From Roseivirga sp. (GTDB lineage: Bacteria; Bacteroidota; Bacteroidia; Cytophagales; Cyclobacteriaceae), in NCBI GenBank assembly GCA_021404565.1, contig JAAWWF010000001.1, positions 419,613-483,612 on the forward strand: a stretch of 64,000 nt of DNA. The letters are read 5' to 3'. The translations under genes were made by a program, and so were the position numbers. Under the pieces are notes generated by a model. The model worked only from the letters and a program-made list of their open reading frames with translations. It had not been told where the DNA came from and did no database searches. This document shows positions 1-8,226 of the stretch, piece by piece. Numbering within the stretch: the stretch's first letter is position 1; each line of letters opens with the position of its first letter.

Positions 1-31
1 AGAAGGCCTGATCATTTTAGTCGGGCCTTCT
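1..31. terminator. Hairpin at the window edge, possible terminator
   Basis: AGAAGGCC at 1-8 is exactly complementary to GGCCTTCT at 24-31, leaving a 15-nt loop. Only scattered T runs follow on the + strand. It may end a gene lying left of the window. Function is inferred from shape alone. Confidence 0.35.
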
Positions 32-94
32 CCATTTCATTTATAATGTCTCCTTTCTTCGTAAACCCAGCATTCAATGGACGATAGTCAACAG

Positions 95-129
95 TCCATG
101 GTCCATGGTCCATGGTCTATGGTCTATGG
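95..129. repeat. Heptanucleotide tandem repeat (TCCATGG x3, TCTATGG x2)
   Basis: Five head-to-tail 7-mers are visible: TCCATGG at 95-101, 102-108 and 109-115, then TCTATGG at 116-122 and 123-129. The stop codon and last codons of the leftward gene ending at 117 lie inside the array, so copy-number change could alter its C-terminus. Confidence 0.85.
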
Positions 130-641
130 TCTGAACGCTCCTTCACCATCACCGACCACATGGTTTTCACCTTTGAACTTTCCATAGCCTTAATTGCCTC
201 CTCTGGCAGTTCCTTCATATCTTCACTGATTTCGAACTTCGCCCTCATATTCCCATCCGTTCCGATTACCGCCACCCATGAATTAGGTGTCTTGCTAAAT
301 AGGAAGATGCCCGGAGGCCCGCTTATATGTGCAAAGCCCTGACCAAAGATACCCCGGATCTGTGCGAACACCTGCCCTCTCGTTGAAGTCACAAAGCCGC
401 CATCAGTCCAGTGCCTCATGGTAGTTGTGGTATCGTTCGGCCATTTCTGCAACAGCTCCCATCCTACCCTTACGGGGTTGCCACTGTCTACATAGGCTAT
501 AAGCTCTTCGAGGCTGCCACTGATTCTATTCCCATCTCTGTCGGCTTCATATACCACCTTATACAAGCCTTGTCCCTGCGCCATACCGACTGAACAAATC
601 AGCATCAGTATTAAGCCTGTCAATAACTTTGAGTTTTTCAT
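117..641 (-). CDS. Secreted hypothetical protein, 174 aa
   Basis: No family was recognised with confidence. The N-terminus (MKNSKLLTGLILMLICSVGMAQG) is a clear Sec signal peptide with cleavage expected near residue 22, so the mature protein of about 150 residues should be periplasmic or secreted. The mature part opens with a GLYKVVYEADRDGNRISGS segment, then a stretch about rightly sized for a small beta-rich domain (VRVGWELLQKWP, residues about 57-68). The C-terminal residues RSDHRP are encoded by the heptamer array at 95-129, so the end of the protein may be recent. It stands alone, facing away from the LytTR gene at 776. A distant link to VirK-like domains was considered from the GNPVRVGWE segment but is not claimed. 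Confidence 0.7.
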   Translation of the reverse strand: MKNSKLLTGLILMLICSVGMAQGQGLYKVVYEADRDGNRISGSLEELIAYVDSGNPVRVGWELLQKWPNDTTTTMRHWTDGGFVTSTRGQVFAQIRGIFGQGFAHISGPPGIFLFSKTPNSWVAVIGTDGNMRAKFEISEDMKELPEEAIKAMESSKVKTMWSVMVKERSDHRP

Positions 642-775
642 CCCTTGAGTTTTTCTGAAAAATGATGGATTTGAAGCCTTTTAGAAAAATAAATCAACCA
701 ACGACCGGATAAGGTCAACCAACAACCACTGCTATTCTGCCCGAAAAGCCGTATGTTAAGATATACACTGACTCT

Positions 776-1576
776 ATGCAGATTCCGAAATCATCGTTTT
801 ATAGTCACCTTGCCTTCTGGCTGATTTACTGGTTTATCCAATCGCTTTTATTCAGTGGTGGTCGTCATCTCGATTTTTACCTGGCCAAAAATGTAGCAAT
901 TGTGTCTCTTCACGCTTTATTGGTTTATGCCAACCTTCGTGAACTCACAAGACTGCTCTTAAAAGGGCAATACCTGATTTACACCTTGATTTCCATAGGA
1001 CTGATCTACCTCACCTATTCTATTTCATTTGAGATAATTGGTCTGTCATTTGCCATCTTTTTTCCGGGAGTAACCAGAATGATAGTACCCGGAGATACCT
1101 CATGGTGGCCCACAGATTTCTGGCAGATTCTGTCAGGTTCGGCTCCTTACTCCATCGCCTTCCTGGGCAGTACTATTTTCTCACTACTGAAACTCAATAG
1201 CCAATCAACAGCAACTGATTCATTGCCGGATAGTAACACAGGTTCTTACACTTCGGATGAAGACTATACGTTGATGCTCAAAGAGGGCAAGGTCATTCAT
1301 CGCCTAGATGTGCGCGACATTCTATATGTACAGGGCATGAAGGAATATGTGAGCTGGCACACTACAGATAAAAAACTGGTTACCCTTCACTCACTTGCCA
1401 ACCTGGAAACCCTGCTGGGCGAAAAAGGCTTTCTTCGCACGCATAAATCCTTCATTGTCAATACGAAATGTGTGGAGGTAATTAAATACGATTCTGTTGA
1501 AATTCCAGGCAAGAAAATCCCCATTGGCCGGAGTTACCGCACTAAGGTCCAGGATTGTTTTCGCTCAGAAATATAA
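776..1576 (+). CDS. Membrane-anchored LytTR DNA-binding regulator
   Basis: The N-terminal half holds about four hydrophobic segments (roughly residues 12-28, 38-55, 68-98 and 121-140). A polar linker (141-162) leads to a C-terminal LytTR domain (about 163-260) with the typical RTHKSFIVN motif at 221-229 and IGRSY near 250. LytTR domains bind DNA direct repeats. In Bacteroidota this architecture replaces the receiver domain by membrane helices, so the input is probably sensed at the membrane, but no ligand can be named. The PhzF-like gene follows after 27 nt on the same strand and may be co-transcribed. Length of 266 aa is normal for this class. Confidence 0.85.
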   Translation: MQIPKSSFYSHLAFWLIYWFIQSLLFSGGRHLDFYLAKNVAIVSLHALLVYANLRELTRLLLKGQYLIYTLISIGLIYLTYSISFEIIGLSFAIFFPGVTRMIVPGDTSWWPTDFWQILSGSAPYSIAFLGSTIFSLLKLNSQSTATDSLPDSNTGSYTSDEDYTLMLKEGKVIHRLDVRDILYVQGMKEYVSWHTTDKKLVTLHSLANLETLLGEKGFLRTHKSFIVNTKCVEVIKYDSVEIPGKKIPIGRSYRTKVQDCFRSEI

Positions 1577-1603
1577 ATAATAACTGAACTCAGGTTAAAC
1601 CAT

Positions 1604-2392
1604 ATGCAGCTAGACCTCTATCAAATTGACGCTTTTACAGAAACGATATTCTCAGGAAATCCCGCCTGTGTGGTTCCACTCACTCATTGGTTGCCTGACG
1701 ACCTGCTTCTTCAGATAACTCAGGAAAATGCAGTGGCAGAAACGGCTTTTTTTATTCCCGGGGAAGACAAAATTGCTCTGCGTTGGTTCACCCCCGAAAT
1801 TGAGATGGACCTTTGCGGACATGCCACTCTGGCCACAGTTCATGTGCTGAAAAGCATATTGGATTACCCAAAAGACGAAATGATCTTCAGCACCTTAAGT
1901 GGAGACTTACGAGTGAGGGCAAAAGACGGGCTTTACACCATGAATTTCCCTTCCCGGAAACCAGTACCTGCCAACCTTCCGGCTGTTATTGAAAAATCAC
2001 TTAGCAAGCAACCCAAAGCGGTTTTCAAGGCAAGAGATTATGTCCTTGTCTATGAAAATGAAGAAGATATCAGGAACATCATTATTGACCGGCAGGTACT
2101 GGACCAGATCAACCTGGACCCGGGAGGCGTGATCGTTACAGCACCCGGCCATCAGTCCGACTTTGTCTCCAGGTTTTTCACACCCCAGGCTTCGATTCTT
2201 GAAGACCCCGTGACCGGTTCTGCTCATTGTTCACTGATCCCTTATTGGGCAGAGCAGCTCGGCAAGACGGATATGATCGCCTTTCAACTTTCGGAACGAG
2301 GCGGCCAGCTTACCTGTCAAAATAAAGGAGACAGGGTATTGATCAGTGGCAATGCCCGCACCTACGCAACCGGAGTTCTTAATATAGACTAA
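1604..2392 (+). CDS. PhzF-family isomerase/epimerase-like enzyme
   Basis: The protein is a full-length PhzF-fold enzyme of 262 aa. It opens with the family's LDLYQIDAFTETIFSGNPACVV segment, has the catalytic Glu in AETAF (E46), the LCGHATLA motif at 70-77 and the EDPVTGSAHC motif at 200-209. The family uses the Glu as general acid/base for proton shifts. In phenazine producers PhzF isomerises trans-2,3-dihydro-3-hydroxyanthranilate, but no other phenazine gene is present, so the substrate here is unknown and a phenazine role is unlikely. It follows the LytTR gene closely and converges on the MocR gene, with only 6 nt between the stops. Confidence 0.85.
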   Translation: MQLDLYQIDAFTETIFSGNPACVVPLTHWLPDDLLLQITQENAVAETAFFIPGEDKIALRWFTPEIEMDLCGHATLATVHVLKSILDYPKDEMIFSTLSGDLRVRAKDGLYTMNFPSRKPVPANLPAVIEKSLSKQPKAVFKARDYVLVYENEEDIRNIIIDRQVLDQINLDPGGVIVTAPGHQSDFVSRFFTPQASILEDPVTGSAHCSLIPYWAEQLGKTDMIAFQLSERGGQLTCQNKGDRVLISGNARTYATGVLNID

Positions 2393-2398
2393 AGCAAA

Positions 2399-3889
2399 TC
2401 ATTGGCACAATAGCTTATCAACCGACTCTTTCAGTATGTCCATTGCCCGTTCGGTTTCCTTCTCGTTTAAAGAGGCAAAACCCATGCGAATCGCATTGAG
2501 TCTATTGCCCTCAGCGTCTGAAAACACAGATTTCGAAATCAGTAGTCCCTTCTTCAGAGTCGTTTCTCTTAACTGGTCCAGATTGATGCTGTCATGAAAG
2601 GTCGTCCAGACCGCCAGTCCCCCATCAGGTACTTTAAAGCTGACCAGCTCACCGAGTTTTTCCTTCAACAATTTGCAAAAGAGGTCACGCCTGACACGAT
2701 AGGCCTTAAGGGCTTTCTTCATGTGTCTTCGGATTTCACCTTCTTCAAAAAGCATAGCGATGGCACGTTCCTGGGCCATATTGCCATGACAATCTATAAA
2801 CCGGCTGAGACGCGAAAGCTCCTTAACGAAGTTAGTGGGTGCTACAATAAAGCCTGTTCTGAGGCCCGGAGCTACGGTTTTACTGAGAGAACCTACATAA
2901 ATCACAGAACCTGATCTGTCGGAACTGGCCATGGGCAAAACAGGACTGCTGTTGTAATGAAAATCGTAGTCGTAGTCATCTTCGATGATTGCAAACCGGT
3001 ACTTTTCGGCCAGCATCAGCAACTTCATTCGTCTTTCAGCACAGAGCGATACCGTAGTCGGGTTGTGGTGATGAGGCATGATAAACACCGCCCGTACCGG
3101 CCCTTCCTCACAGGCCTCTTCAATGGCATTTACATCAATACCGTCTTCATCCATAGGTACTTTTACCAGATTACCTCCGGCAATGCGGATGATGTCGTTG
3201 GCTACCCGAAAGCTCACATCCCCCACAATTACCCGATCATCACGCTTCAGGAGTACCTGGAAGATGTTAAAGAAAGCCATGAGGCTGCCCCTTGTAATCA
3301 TGATATTGTCAACAGAAACGTTGATACTCCGTGTCTCTGCCAGGTAATTCACTACCTCCTCTCTCAACACCGGATCCCCATTGAAGTTATCTGAATAGTC
3401 CAGTAGTTTGACGCTACGCTTACCATTGATAATGCCATTCATATGCCTGGTAAGGGCACGTAATGGAGCAAGACGCACATCCGGATAACCTGCATCAATC
3501 ACCAATTCCGGTTTAGCCGCATCCGGAGGACGATAGTGTTCCAGAAAATCAAGTTTATCATTGAGGTCGAATACACTCTGTTCTTTATGGTCATAGAGCA
3601 CCCCTCCGGCCAGCGGTCGCCCATGAGTAATGGGGATTTTGGAGCTTACGAAAGCTCCCTGATTGGGTTTTACTTCCAACCAGCCCTGTGCTTCAAGCTC
3701 TTCATAAGCCGAAATAATCGTTCTTCGGTTGACCTCTAATAACTCTGACAGCTTTCTGGACCCGGGAAGTTTCAGACCCGAAGCAATGGTACCAGCTGAG
3801 ATTTCCTTGATAAACTCGTTGCAAATCTGAAGGTACAAGGGTACCCCTGAAGCACGGTCTATCGCAATAATGGTTTTATAGGGAAGCAT
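2399..3889 (-). CDS. MocR/GntR-family regulator with aminotransferase-like domain
   Basis: An N-terminal GntR winged helix (about residues 13-82, with PGSRKLSELLEVNRRTIISAYEEL) is joined by a linker to a fold-type I aminotransferase domain (about 125-490). The PLP-binding lysine is expected at K337 in GSLSKTVAPGLR, and the IIEDDYDYDF motif sits at 301-310. MocR proteins use PLP and an amino compound as effector to control nearby genes, often for vitamin B6, GABA or taurine metabolism. No obvious metabolic partner lies alongside. The divergent neighbour is the DUF5916 protein, and CYGGWT-type repeats lie in the shared 101-nt gap (3892-3938). The 496-aa length is typical. Confidence 0.88.
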   Translation of the reverse strand: MLPYKTIIAIDRASGVPLYLQICNEFIKEISAGTIASGLKLPGSRKLSELLEVNRRTIISAYEELEAQGWLEVKPNQGAFVSSKIPITHGRPLAGGVLYDHKEQSVFDLNDKLDFLEHYRPPDAAKPELVIDAGYPDVRLAPLRALTRHMNGIINGKRSVKLLDYSDNFNGDPVLREEVVNYLAETRSINVSVDNIMITRGSLMAFFNIFQVLLKRDDRVIVGDVSFRVANDIIRIAGGNLVKVPMDEDGIDVNAIEEACEEGPVRAVFIMPHHHNPTTVSLCAERRMKLLMLAEKYRFAIIEDDYDYDFHYNSSPVLPMASSDRSGSVIYVGSLSKTVAPGLRTGFIVAPTNFVKELSRLSRFIDCHGNMAQERAIAMLFEEGEIRRHMKKALKAYRVRRDLFCKLLKEKLGELVSFKVPDGGLAVWTTFHDSINLDQLRETTLKKGLLISKSVFSDAEGNRLNAIRMGFASLNEKETERAMDILKESVDKLLCQ

Positions 3890-3891
3890 AA

Positions 3892-3952
3892 CCGGATCAC
3901 ATCATAGTTAAAAACTGGATTAAGTCTACGCACCGGTTAAGATATAGTTTTG
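3892..3952. promoter_or_regulatory. Divergent regulatory gap: repeated CYGGWT elements and a -7 element
   Basis: Three similar elements lie in the gap between the MocR gene and the DUF5916 gene: CCGGAT at 3892, CTGGATTAAG at 3915 and CCGGTTAAG at 3933. Direct repeats are the usual operator form for MocR proteins. TAGTTTTG at 3945-3952 fits the Bacteroidota -7 element TAnnTTTG for rightward transcription, but no good -33 TTTG is seen. Operator function is inferred. Confidence 0.35.
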
Positions 3953-3990
3953 AATCAGATTTTCATAGTCACGAACCAAAACTCAAAACC

Positions 3991-6204
3991 ATGAATAAGC
4001 TCAGTATACTTTTACGGGGTGGCTCAATCGCATTTTTCATGATGCTCCTCATTTCCTCCGGTTACTCCCAGGAGGTGCTCCGGGCCACTAAAATCACCGA
4101 ACCCATTATTATCGATGGCAGAGTCGATGAATCTGTCTGGAACTCAGTGCCGCCCCTTAACGTCACCCAAAAGGTACCGGATGCCGGAGCCAACCCGACT
4201 CAGAAAACTGAACTGAGGCTAGCGTACGATAATCAATACCTCTACCTCTCAGGTAGAATGTATGACTCCGAGCCTGATAAAATGGTTCTCAATTCCAAAA
4301 AGCGTGATGACTTTACTGAGAATACAGAATGGTGTGGGCTCCTGATAGATTCTTACAACGATCGCGAGAATGCTTTGGCATTTTTCGTTACCCCTCATGG
4401 TTCTAAGCTGGACATGGCCCTTTCCAACGATATTCAAGGCCCAACTGCCTTTAACCTAAGCTGGAATAGCTACTGGGATGGTGCCGCTTCGAGGGATGAG
4501 CATGGCTGGTATGCCGAAATCAGGATTCCCTTTACCTCCTTACCCTTTGAGGTGGTGGATGGAGAAGTCGTTATGGGCATTACCACCTGGCGCTATCTGG
4601 CCCGTAATGACGAGACAGACATTTTCCCACCAAGGGATTTGTCAACGGGAAGCTCTTTCCGTCCGTCCCTTACTCAGCGTTTCTCATTCCGAGACATTGA
4701 CCAAAGCAGACCAGTTCATATCACACCCTATATACTCACAGGCATGGCCAATGCACAGGTTCCCACCAATACCGATGATGGATGGAATGCTGAAACAAAA
4801 TTCAAAAAAGAGATAGGGCTGGATGCCAAGCTAGCTCTGGGTAGCAATGCCACCCTGGACCTGACACTCAACACAGATTTCGCACAGGTAGAAGCAGATG
4901 ACCAGCAGGTAAATCTGACCAGATTGAACCTCTTTTTTCCCGAAAAACGCTTGTTCTTTCAGGAGCGTTCTAGTTTGTTTGAATTCAACTTTGGCAACTC
5001 AGACCGTATCTTTCATAGTCGTAGAATTGGTATTGTCAATGGTGAGCAAACCCGTATTTATGGAGGTGTCAGGGCCTATGGTCGTTTCGGTACCGTGGAG
5101 GCAGGACTGCTCAATATGCAAACCGGCCCCAGAGGAGACTTAGGCTCCGAGAACTTTAGCGTATTCCGAGTACGCAAAAGGGTTTTAAATGAGAACTCTA
5201 CAGTAGGCATGATCCTCACTAACAGAACGGACCTTAATGGGAACTACAATACCGTATATGGGCTCGATGCAACGCTCAGGGTGCACAAACAAAACTATCT
5301 CGCATTGCGCTGGGCACAGTCCTTCACGGAAGAAAACAACAACTCTTTCAGCGCCTTAGATCAGAGCAAGTTCTTTATAGAACTCTCCAAGCGATCGCAG
5401 GAAGGTTTTACCTATACACTCAATTATGGCCGGGCCGGAAAGGACTATGTACCAAGGATTGGCTTCGAACACCGACCGGATTTCAGTCAATTTAATTACA
5501 TATTGAATTACAATATGTTTCCGTCCAAATCCTCAAAAATTGTTCAACATGGCCCTTATGCCGTGGGAGGTCTGACCTGGGGTAATTCGCATGGCCAGTT
5601 GGAAACACGTAATTCCCATTTTGGCTATACCGTCATAACCAAGCTAGGCTGGACTTATGACCTCAGCTTCAGGTCTGATGAAGAACAGCTCTTTCAATCT
5701 TTGGCCCTTCCGGGTGACATTAGCATAGAGGCCGGGCGTCATCCTTTCAACAGTGTATTCGGCTCAGTCACTACCTCATCAATCAAGCGACTCTCTTACA
5801 GGATTGGCGGAGGAGGCGGAAAGTTCTACAACGGGCATAAAAACACCATTTTCATAGCCCCCTTCTACAATGTGACTCCCGACTTTATTGTCGAGGTAAA
5901 CTACTCACTGAATCGGCTTAAGTTTTCAGAGCTGGGTAAAGAGGTAAATGTGGCACTCACCCGGATTAAAATGCTTTATACCTTCAACACCAGGCTCACC
6001 ATCAACGCCTTTATTCAGCATAACAATGTGAGCAAAACCTTTCTCGGTAGTATCCGGCTGCGGTATAACCCCAAAGAAGGCAATGACTTTTACTTTGTCT
6101 TCAACGGTGATTTAAATCAGGGTCGCTTCAGAAACGACTTGCAACTCCCGGTCAGCAATGGCAGTACTTTTTTCTTAAAATACAGCCATACATTTCACTT
6201 TTAA
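3991..6204 (+). CDS. DUF5916 outer-membrane protein with CBM9-like N-terminal domain
   Basis: A signal peptide (about residues 1-26, ending SGYSQ) is followed by a CBM9-like domain (about 35-220) that starts with the typical ITEPIIIDGRVDESVWNSV segment and contains PFTSLPF. The remainder (about 230-737) resembles the DUF5916 region, rich in alternating aromatic/polar strands and ending in the Phe-terminated SHTFHF typical of outer-membrane beta-barrels. The family is common in Bacteroidota and often sits near peptidases or TonB systems, with no established substrate. The gene stands alone between the MocR gene and a leftward small secreted gene, with a hairpin just downstream. Confidence 0.85.
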   Translation: MNKLSILLRGGSIAFFMMLLISSGYSQEVLRATKITEPIIIDGRVDESVWNSVPPLNVTQKVPDAGANPTQKTELRLAYDNQYLYLSGRMYDSEPDKMVLNSKKRDDFTENTEWCGLLIDSYNDRENALAFFVTPHGSKLDMALSNDIQGPTAFNLSWNSYWDGAASRDEHGWYAEIRIPFTSLPFEVVDGEVVMGITTWRYLARNDETDIFPPRDLSTGSSFRPSLTQRFSFRDIDQSRPVHITPYILTGMANAQVPTNTDDGWNAETKFKKEIGLDAKLALGSNATLDLTLNTDFAQVEADDQQVNLTRLNLFFPEKRLFFQERSSLFEFNFGNSDRIFHSRRIGIVNGEQTRIYGGVRAYGRFGTVEAGLLNMQTGPRGDLGSENFSVFRVRKRVLNENSTVGMILTNRTDLNGNYNTVYGLDATLRVHKQNYLALRWAQSFTEENNNSFSALDQSKFFIELSKRSQEGFTYTLNYGRAGKDYVPRIGFEHRPDFSQFNYILNYNMFPSKSSKIVQHGPYAVGGLTWGNSHGQLETRNSHFGYTVITKLGWTYDLSFRSDEEQLFQSLALPGDISIEAGRHPFNSVFGSVTTSSIKRLSYRIGGGGGKFYNGHKNTIFIAPFYNVTPDFIVEVNYSLNRLKFSELGKEVNVALTRIKMLYTFNTRLTINAFIQHNNVSKTFLGSIRLRYNPKEGNDFYFVFNGDLNQGRFRNDLQLPVSNGSTFFLKYSHTFHF

Positions 6205-6217
6205 CCCCGTCAAACCC

Positions 6218-6243
6218 GCTTGTTTCTGATTTCAGAAGCAGGC
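6218..6243. terminator. Terminator-like hairpin between convergent genes
   Basis: An 11-bp stem (6218-6228 with 6233-6243, three G-U pairs) closes a 4-nt loop and is followed by AGATTTTC. It lies 14 nt after the DUF5916 stop and 21 nt before the stop of the leftward gene, so it could serve either. Confidence 0.5.
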
Positions 6244-6263
6244 AGATTTTCATCACCGCAGTG

Positions 6264-6785
6264 TTATTTCACCTTATCCCAGGTATAGTTTCTCCTGGGA
6301 GTCCACTCTCCATTTTCATCAATATTAAAGGAGGCTGTGATGTGTTGATTGTTTTTCATTTCGGATTTATGTCCGGCCCTGAAGAAGGAGCCATCAGGGT
6401 TAAAAAATGTCTGATCTATAGTACCGGGAAGCATCTCCCCACTCCCAAACAAGCCACCAAAACCAAACTGCAATGCATACACCTTTTTATCGGCAGGATG
6501 CCAATAGCTTCTGAACTCCCAAATGGGGACGGTCTTCTTGCCATCATAAAATCCATAAAGAGTTCCTTTCATACTTTTACCATCCACTCCTTTTTCCCAA
6601 AACATCCCAAAGGCTTCATAAGGGTCATCTTTCCCCTGGTATTTGGCATTGCTTGTTTTCCATTCGCCCACCATTTCTTCTATGGCCTCCAGAAACCATT
6701 GTGGAATAGCCGCAGTTTGGTTTTGCTGTGCCAAAAGGCTTATTGTGAAGAGACCAAAGAGGCATATCAGTACAATTTTACGCAT
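6264..6785 (-). CDS. Small secreted protein, DUF1579-like
   Basis: A signal peptide (MRKIVLICLFGLFTISLLAQQ) precedes a mature domain of about 150 residues. It contains WFLEAIEEMVGEWKTSNAKYQG, a heme-free lipocalin-like opening, then repeated short strands with FWEKGVDGKSMKGTLYGFYDG and ends TPRRNYTWDKVK. The pattern resembles small DUF1579-type proteins of Bacteroidota that are exported and have no known function. Assignment to that family is from memory of the pattern and remains tentative. The gene lies 67 nt downstream of the membrane AraC regulator on the same strand and could be its co-transcribed partner. Confidence 0.7.
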   Translation of the reverse strand: MRKIVLICLFGLFTISLLAQQNQTAAIPQWFLEAIEEMVGEWKTSNAKYQGKDDPYEAFGMFWEKGVDGKSMKGTLYGFYDGKKTVPIWEFRSYWHPADKKVYALQFGFGGLFGSGEMLPGTIDQTFFNPDGSFFRAGHKSEMKNNQHITASFNIDENGEWTPRRNYTWDKVK

Positions 6786-6852
6786 GAGTTTTTTAGCCCA
6801 AAGTAATCCTGTACTGATCAGAAAGCGTCCTTTTGGGTAGGATGTGACTTAT

Positions 6853-7986
6853 TTAGTCCAAACTTTTCAGATATGCCGAAGGAGTTAACCCTACCTCCTT
6901 TTTGAAATAGCGATTGAAAGTGTTTTTGTTATTAAAGCCACACTCCATCGCAACACCGAGGATGGTATAGTTGGCAAAGTGCGGATTGGACAGCTTTTCT
7001 TTCACCTCTTCCAACCTATAGCCATTGATGAACTCATAGAAATTTTTACCCTGTTGCTCATTGAGTAATTGTGAAAGGGTGTTACCATTAATACCAAGCA
7101 TGGCTGCCAACTCGCTGAGTCTGAGGTCACCCTGCAAATGTGGCTTTTGTCTTTCCATCAGCTCATCCAATGATTTCATTATGGCTGCTGCCCGATCTGT
7201 GTCCAGGACTGATTTCTCATAGCGTCCATTCGTATCGGCCAGGAAAACCTCTTTAAAAACCTTCTGCTGTCTCAGGGCAATGAACGCCAGGAAATGAATC
7301 ATGGCCGCACTGCTCAGCATCAATATATAGTCTACCTCATGAAAGAAACCATTGGCCAGTGTGAGCCAGAGAATGCCTGCAAAATCGATGGCCCAATAGG
7401 CGAAAAATGTCAGGTTAAACTTTCGAAGCCAGCCCAGATACCTGAGTTTCTTCTGACCATTGCTTTGGCCAATAGCCCTGCGAATCAACAGACCTGACAG
7501 ATAGATATAGCTGAGTGACTGCAGGATATGGACAAAGGCATAAGTAGTGACCCACCACGAAGCCTGTAGCTCTTCCAGTGCAAAGTAACCCTCAAAAAAA
7601 CCGACTTTTTCATCGGCAGAGAGGGCATAAAACTCTTTATGAAACAAGACTCCTAAAAGCACCACCATAAAATGAGGCCAGTATCGGGACCACCGGAATA
7701 CAAAGCCCGGATCGAGGAGTGACCTTGTATAGAAATAGTAGAGCGGTCCGATAAGGAAAAAGAGCGGATTAGGTGCCAAGATAAAGTGCGGGAAGTATCG
7801 ATACAGTCCGCTGCTTAAAAAGAGGTAGTTGATCACCAGCAGGGATATAATTGCCACCAAGGCGGTAAGGAAGATACTCGCAGGTCTTTTCCCTTTCAGA
7901 ATAAGGGGTATCAAAAAGAAGCCCTGAAAAACACCAAATGCCAGCAGCATTGACCAAAGATCGAACTGAACATCAGAAAGCATCAT
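6853..7986 (-). CDS. Membrane AraC-family transcriptional regulator
   Basis: The first roughly 245 residues hold about seven hydrophobic segments, starting with DLWSMLLAFGVFQGFFLIPLIL and including a LLVINYLFLSSGLYRYFPHFILA stretch. A C-terminal AraC-type double helix-turn-helix (about 275-375) contains GDLRLSELAAMLGINGNTLSQLLN and ILGVAMECGFNNKNTFNRYFKKEVGLTPSAYLK. This 7TM-plus-HTH architecture is frequent in Bacteroidota and presumably couples a membrane-sensed signal to transcription. No ligand can be inferred. It is followed on the same strand by the small secreted gene at 6264. The 377-aa length is ordinary for this group. Confidence 0.85.
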   Translation of the reverse strand: MMLSDVQFDLWSMLLAFGVFQGFFLIPLILKGKRPASIFLTALVAIISLLVINYLFLSSGLYRYFPHFILAPNPLFFLIGPLYYFYTRSLLDPGFVFRWSRYWPHFMVVLLGVLFHKEFYALSADEKVGFFEGYFALEELQASWWVTTYAFVHILQSLSYIYLSGLLIRRAIGQSNGQKKLRYLGWLRKFNLTFFAYWAIDFAGILWLTLANGFFHEVDYILMLSSAAMIHFLAFIALRQQKVFKEVFLADTNGRYEKSVLDTDRAAAIMKSLDELMERQKPHLQGDLRLSELAAMLGINGNTLSQLLNEQQGKNFYEFINGYRLEEVKEKLSNPHFANYTILGVAMECGFNNKNTFNRYFKKEVGLTPSAYLKSLD

Positions 7987-8207
7987 GCCTGTAATTTACG
8001 TCAGAGGAAGTTGGAAGTTCTTTGCGGAAACAAGTTATCAGAAATCGGAAACCAGTAATCAGGGTTCTTGGTGAGCATAACCCCACATTAGAGAGACCCT
8101 GAAATAAATTAAGGGTGACATGACGATAAATACCTGGAATCATTGCTGGTCTGACTTAGCACTCCGACCGGAGGTTTTACTGATCTACTGATCTCCGATT
8201 TTCGGAA

Positions 8208-8226
8208 CCAATGACCAATGACCAAT
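8208..8226. repeat. Short heptamer tandem repeat (CCAATGA x2.7)
   Basis: CCAATGA occurs at 8208-8214 and 8215-8221, with a partial CCAAT at 8222-8226, directly abutting the stop codon of the leftward CtlX-like gene. An 8-mer ACTGATCT is also doubled at about 8179-8194. The rest of the 240-nt gap (7987-8226) shows nothing identifiable. Confidence 0.7.

Noticed and set aside
757-770. TAAGATATACACTG shared with a site near 34052
   Set aside because: A 14-nt match between two sites is expected by chance in 64 kb and the surrounding bases do not agree.
1604-2392. A phenazine biosynthesis function for the PhzF-like gene
   Set aside because: No other phz gene is present; the family is broad and the substrate is unknown.
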